A DNA stretch of 7,935 nt. Source: Bacteroidales bacterium. Lineage in GTDB: Bacteria > Bacteroidota > Bacteroidia > Bacteroidales > UBA7960. The DNA lies in the NCBI GenBank assembly GCA_007130545.1, contig SLSG01000153.1:1-7935 (forward strand). Direction: 5' to 3'. This document shows, in pieces, positions 6,253 to 7,935 of the stretch. Position numbers and translations under genes: made by a program. A model generated the notes under the pieces. It was not told the DNA's origin. It was given only the letters and a program-made list of their open reading frames with translations, and did not search any database. Every line of letters begins with the position of its first letter. Positions within the stretch are counted from its first letter, which is position 1.

Positions 6253-7512
6253 ATGGAAAACATACTGCTGGGGGTAATCCTGGTTATTATTGTGGCGGAC
6301 TACCTATTTGACCGGGTCATGGACCTGCTGAATGCCTCCCGTTGGAGCAACGAACTGCCGGAAGAACTGAAAGGAATCTATGATGAGGACAAGTACCGCA
6401 GGTCGCAGCAGTATTCCCGGGTGAATATGCGCCTGGGCATAATTACCTCCAGCCTATCTTTCCTGTTGATCCTGGGGATGCTGTTATGGGGCGGATTTGG
6501 GTGGCTGGACGGATTTCTAAGGGAGTACACCACCCAGCCTGTATTGCTGGCCCTGTTGTTTTTCGGAATTATCGGACTGGCATCGGATATTCTTTCGACC
6601 CCCTTTGACGTCTATGCCACCTTTGTGGTGGAGGAGCGTTTTGGTTTCAACCGTACCACGCCTGCCATCTACCTTGCCGACAAGATCAAGGGATGGCTGC
6701 TGGCCCTGCTGATCGGAGGGGCTCTGCTGGCCCTGTTTGTCTGGTTTTACGATGTGGCGGGCAGGCTTTTCTGGCTCTGGGCCTGGGTGGTCTTTTCCGG
6801 CTTCTCCGTGTTTATGACCATGTTTTACTCCACCTTGATCGTGCCCTTGTTTAACAAGCAAACCCCGCTGGAAGAGGGACCCTTGCGCACCGCCATTGAG
6901 GATTTTGCCAGGGAAGCGGGCTTCAGGCTGGACAATATTTTTGTGATAGACGGATCCAAAAGAAGCTCCAAGGCCAATGCGTATTTCAGCGGACTGGGAC
7001 CCAAAAAGCGGATCGTGCTGTTCGACACGCTGATAAAAGACCATACAACCGATGAACTTGTCGCTGTGCTGGCGCATGAGATCGGGCATTACAAAAAGAA
7101 GCATACCCGCAAGGGGATGGCCGTTTCATTGCTCCAAAGCGGGGTGATGCTTTTCCTGCTGGGGATTTTTGTCAACCAACCCGGGCTTTCCCTGGCCCTG
7201 GGGGGGCAGCAGGCCAGTTTCCACCTTGGCATCCTGGCCTTTGCACTGCTTTATGCCCCCGTTTCCCTCTTGCTGGGCATTGCCGGCAACCGCATGAGCC
7301 GCCGCCATGAATACCAGGCGGATGCCTTTGCAGCCACACACTACCGGCCCGGGCCCCTGATGGAGGCCCTGAAAAAGCTCTCGGTGAACAACCTGAGCAA
7401 CCTCAGGCCCCATCCTGCCTACGTCTTCGTACATTATTCACACCCGCCCCTGCTGAAAAGACTGGAACACCTGGAAAATCTGAAAGACCCGAAACAGCCT
7501 GCTTCAACCTGA
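6253..7512 (+). CDS. Ste24-type M48 family zinc metalloprotease
   Basis: This is an integral membrane protease of the M48 family, Ste24/CAAX-protease-1 type. In eukaryotes that type processes prenylated proteins; in bacteria the substrates are mostly unknown and membrane protein quality control is a common guess. The 419 residues match the family. The active site HEIGH (275-279) supplies two zinc ligands and the catalytic Glu276; the third ligand is Glu353 in RRHEYQADAFA. SSKANAYFSG (238-247) and the C-terminal HYSHPPLLKRLEHL (394-407) are Ste24 hallmarks. Hydrophobic segments at about 3-19, 62-84, 97-115, 147-166, 173-197, 289-307 and 325-345 agree with the seven helices of Ste24. The gene sits 9 bases after the vWA gene and 5 bases before rarA, so all three are probably one transcript. 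The fold and catalytic class are certain; the substrate is unknown. Confidence 0.95.
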   Translation: MENILLGVILVIIVADYLFDRVMDLLNASRWSNELPEELKGIYDEDKYRRSQQYSRVNMRLGIITSSLSFLLILGMLLWGGFGWLDGFLREYTTQPVLLALLFFGIIGLASDILSTPFDVYATFVVEERFGFNRTTPAIYLADKIKGWLLALLIGGALLALFVWFYDVAGRLFWLWAWVVFSGFSVFMTMFYSTLIVPLFNKQTPLEEGPLRTAIEDFAREAGFRLDNIFVIDGSKRSSKANAYFSGLGPKKRIVLFDTLIKDHTTDELVAVLAHEIGHYKKKHTRKGMAVSLLQSGVMLFLLGIFVNQPGLSLALGGQQASFHLGILAFALLYAPVSLLLGIAGNRMSRRHEYQADAFAATHYRPGPLMEALKKLSVNNLSNLRPHPAYVFVHYSHPPLLKRLEHLENLKDPKQPAST

Positions 7513-7517
7513 ACCCG

Positions 7518-7935
7518 ATGACAACCAAACGCACCGCCCCCCTGGCAGAGAAGCTCCGTCCCGCCTCCCTGGATGAATACCTGGGACAAAGGCACCTCGT
7601 CGGTCCGGGTGCCATCCTTCGAAAATCCATTGAGTCGGGACACATTCCCTCCATGATTCTCTGGGGTCCGCCCGGGGTGGGGAAGACCACGCTGGCCTAT
7701 TTGATCTCCCAGACATTGCTTCGCCCGTTTTATACCCTCAGTGCGGTCAGCTCCGGGGTAAAGGAGGTCCGCGCCGTGATCAGCAGGGCAAGGGAAGAAG
7801 GCGGGCAGGCCATCCTGTTCATAGACGAGATCCACCGCTTCAGCAAATCACAGCAAGACAGCCTGCTGGGCGCTGTGGAGCAGGGGGTGATCGTCCTGAT
7901 CGGGGCGACCACGGAGAATCCTTCCTTTGAGGTAA
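7518..7935 (+). CDS. rarA: replication-associated recombination protein RarA (N-terminal part, cut by the window edge)
   Basis: RarA (MgsA) is a cytoplasmic AAA+ ATPase related to the clamp-loader and RuvB families; it acts at stalled replication forks. The first 139 residues are present and the frame is open to the end of the window. Landmarks are the family start PLAEKLRPASLDEYLGQRHLVGPG (8-31), given here as its key pieces PLAEKLRP and GQRHLVGPG; Walker A GPPGVGKTT (50-58); Walker B ILFIDEIHRFSKSQQD (99-114); and the sensor-1 region IGATTENPSFEV (128-139), a RarA signature. The ATG at 7518 is 5 bases after the protease stop and puts the conserved N-terminus at the normal distance. A normal RarA has somewhat over 400 residues, so about two thirds is missing. 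Nothing suggests the visible part is broken. Confidence 0.96.
   Translation, partial: MTTKRTAPLAEKLRPASLDEYLGQRHLVGPGAILRKSIESGHIPSMILWGPPGVGKTTLAYLISQTLLRPFYTLSAVSSGVKEVRAVISRAREEGGQAILFIDEIHRFSKSQQDSLLGAVEQGVIVLIGATTENPSFEV

Noticed and set aside
6930..6945. TATTTTTG matching the TAnnTTTG promoter pattern inside the M48 gene
   Set aside because: It is a short pattern in the middle of a conserved coding region with no gene start nearby, so chance is the simplest explanation.
7200..7206. Run of seven G in the M48 gene as a slippage site
   Set aside because: Seven is short and encodes ordinary Leu-Gly-Gly codons; it is less notable than the run of nine in the vWA gene.

Overview
The window is a gene-dense, all plus-strand stretch of a bacterial chromosome. 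It most likely comes from the Bacteroidota, perhaps a Bacteroidales or Marinilabiliales relative; this is inferred, not proven. The reasons are: no gene start has a clear Shine-Dalgarno sequence and several are preceded by A-rich bases; two intergenic gaps hold the Bacteroidota -7 promoter motif TAnnTTTG; and the proteins read like Bacteroidota versions of their families. There is no tRNA, rRNA, CRISPR array, insertion sequence or phage gene, and nothing looks recently transferred.

Layout. Bases 3-134 are the last 43 codons of an inner-membrane permease subunit of an ABC transporter (Dpp/Opp type). After a 61-base gap comes a tight cluster of three housekeeping genes: triose-phosphate isomerase (tpiA, 196-969), ribosomal protein L11 methyltransferase (prmA, 980-1819) and the membrane acyltransferase PlsY (1828-2472). 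A 68-base gap with a TACCTTTG box leads into a two-gene unit, a short NfeD-family protein (2541-3008) and the flotillin-like floA (3015-4025). This unit ends at a strong hairpin terminator (4060-4100).

Almost at once a TATCTTTG box opens the third unit. It holds a large membrane-anchored von Willebrand A-type protein of unknown function (about 4126-6243), a Ste24-type M48 zinc metalloprotease (6253-7512) and the start of the AAA+ ATPase gene rarA (7518 to the window edge). The spacings of 9 and 5 bases suggest co-transcription.

How the genes relate. tpiA interconverts the triose phosphates. One of them, dihydroxyacetone phosphate, is the usual precursor of the glycerol 3-phosphate that PlsY acylates, so these two are linked metabolically. 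NfeD and FloA are a well-known pair acting in membrane microdomains. The vWA protein, M48 protease and RarA do not form a pathway I recognise. The vWA protein is the least understood gene here and the best candidate for new biology. I do not see convincing evidence of an undescribed multi-gene system; most of the window is ordinary core genome.
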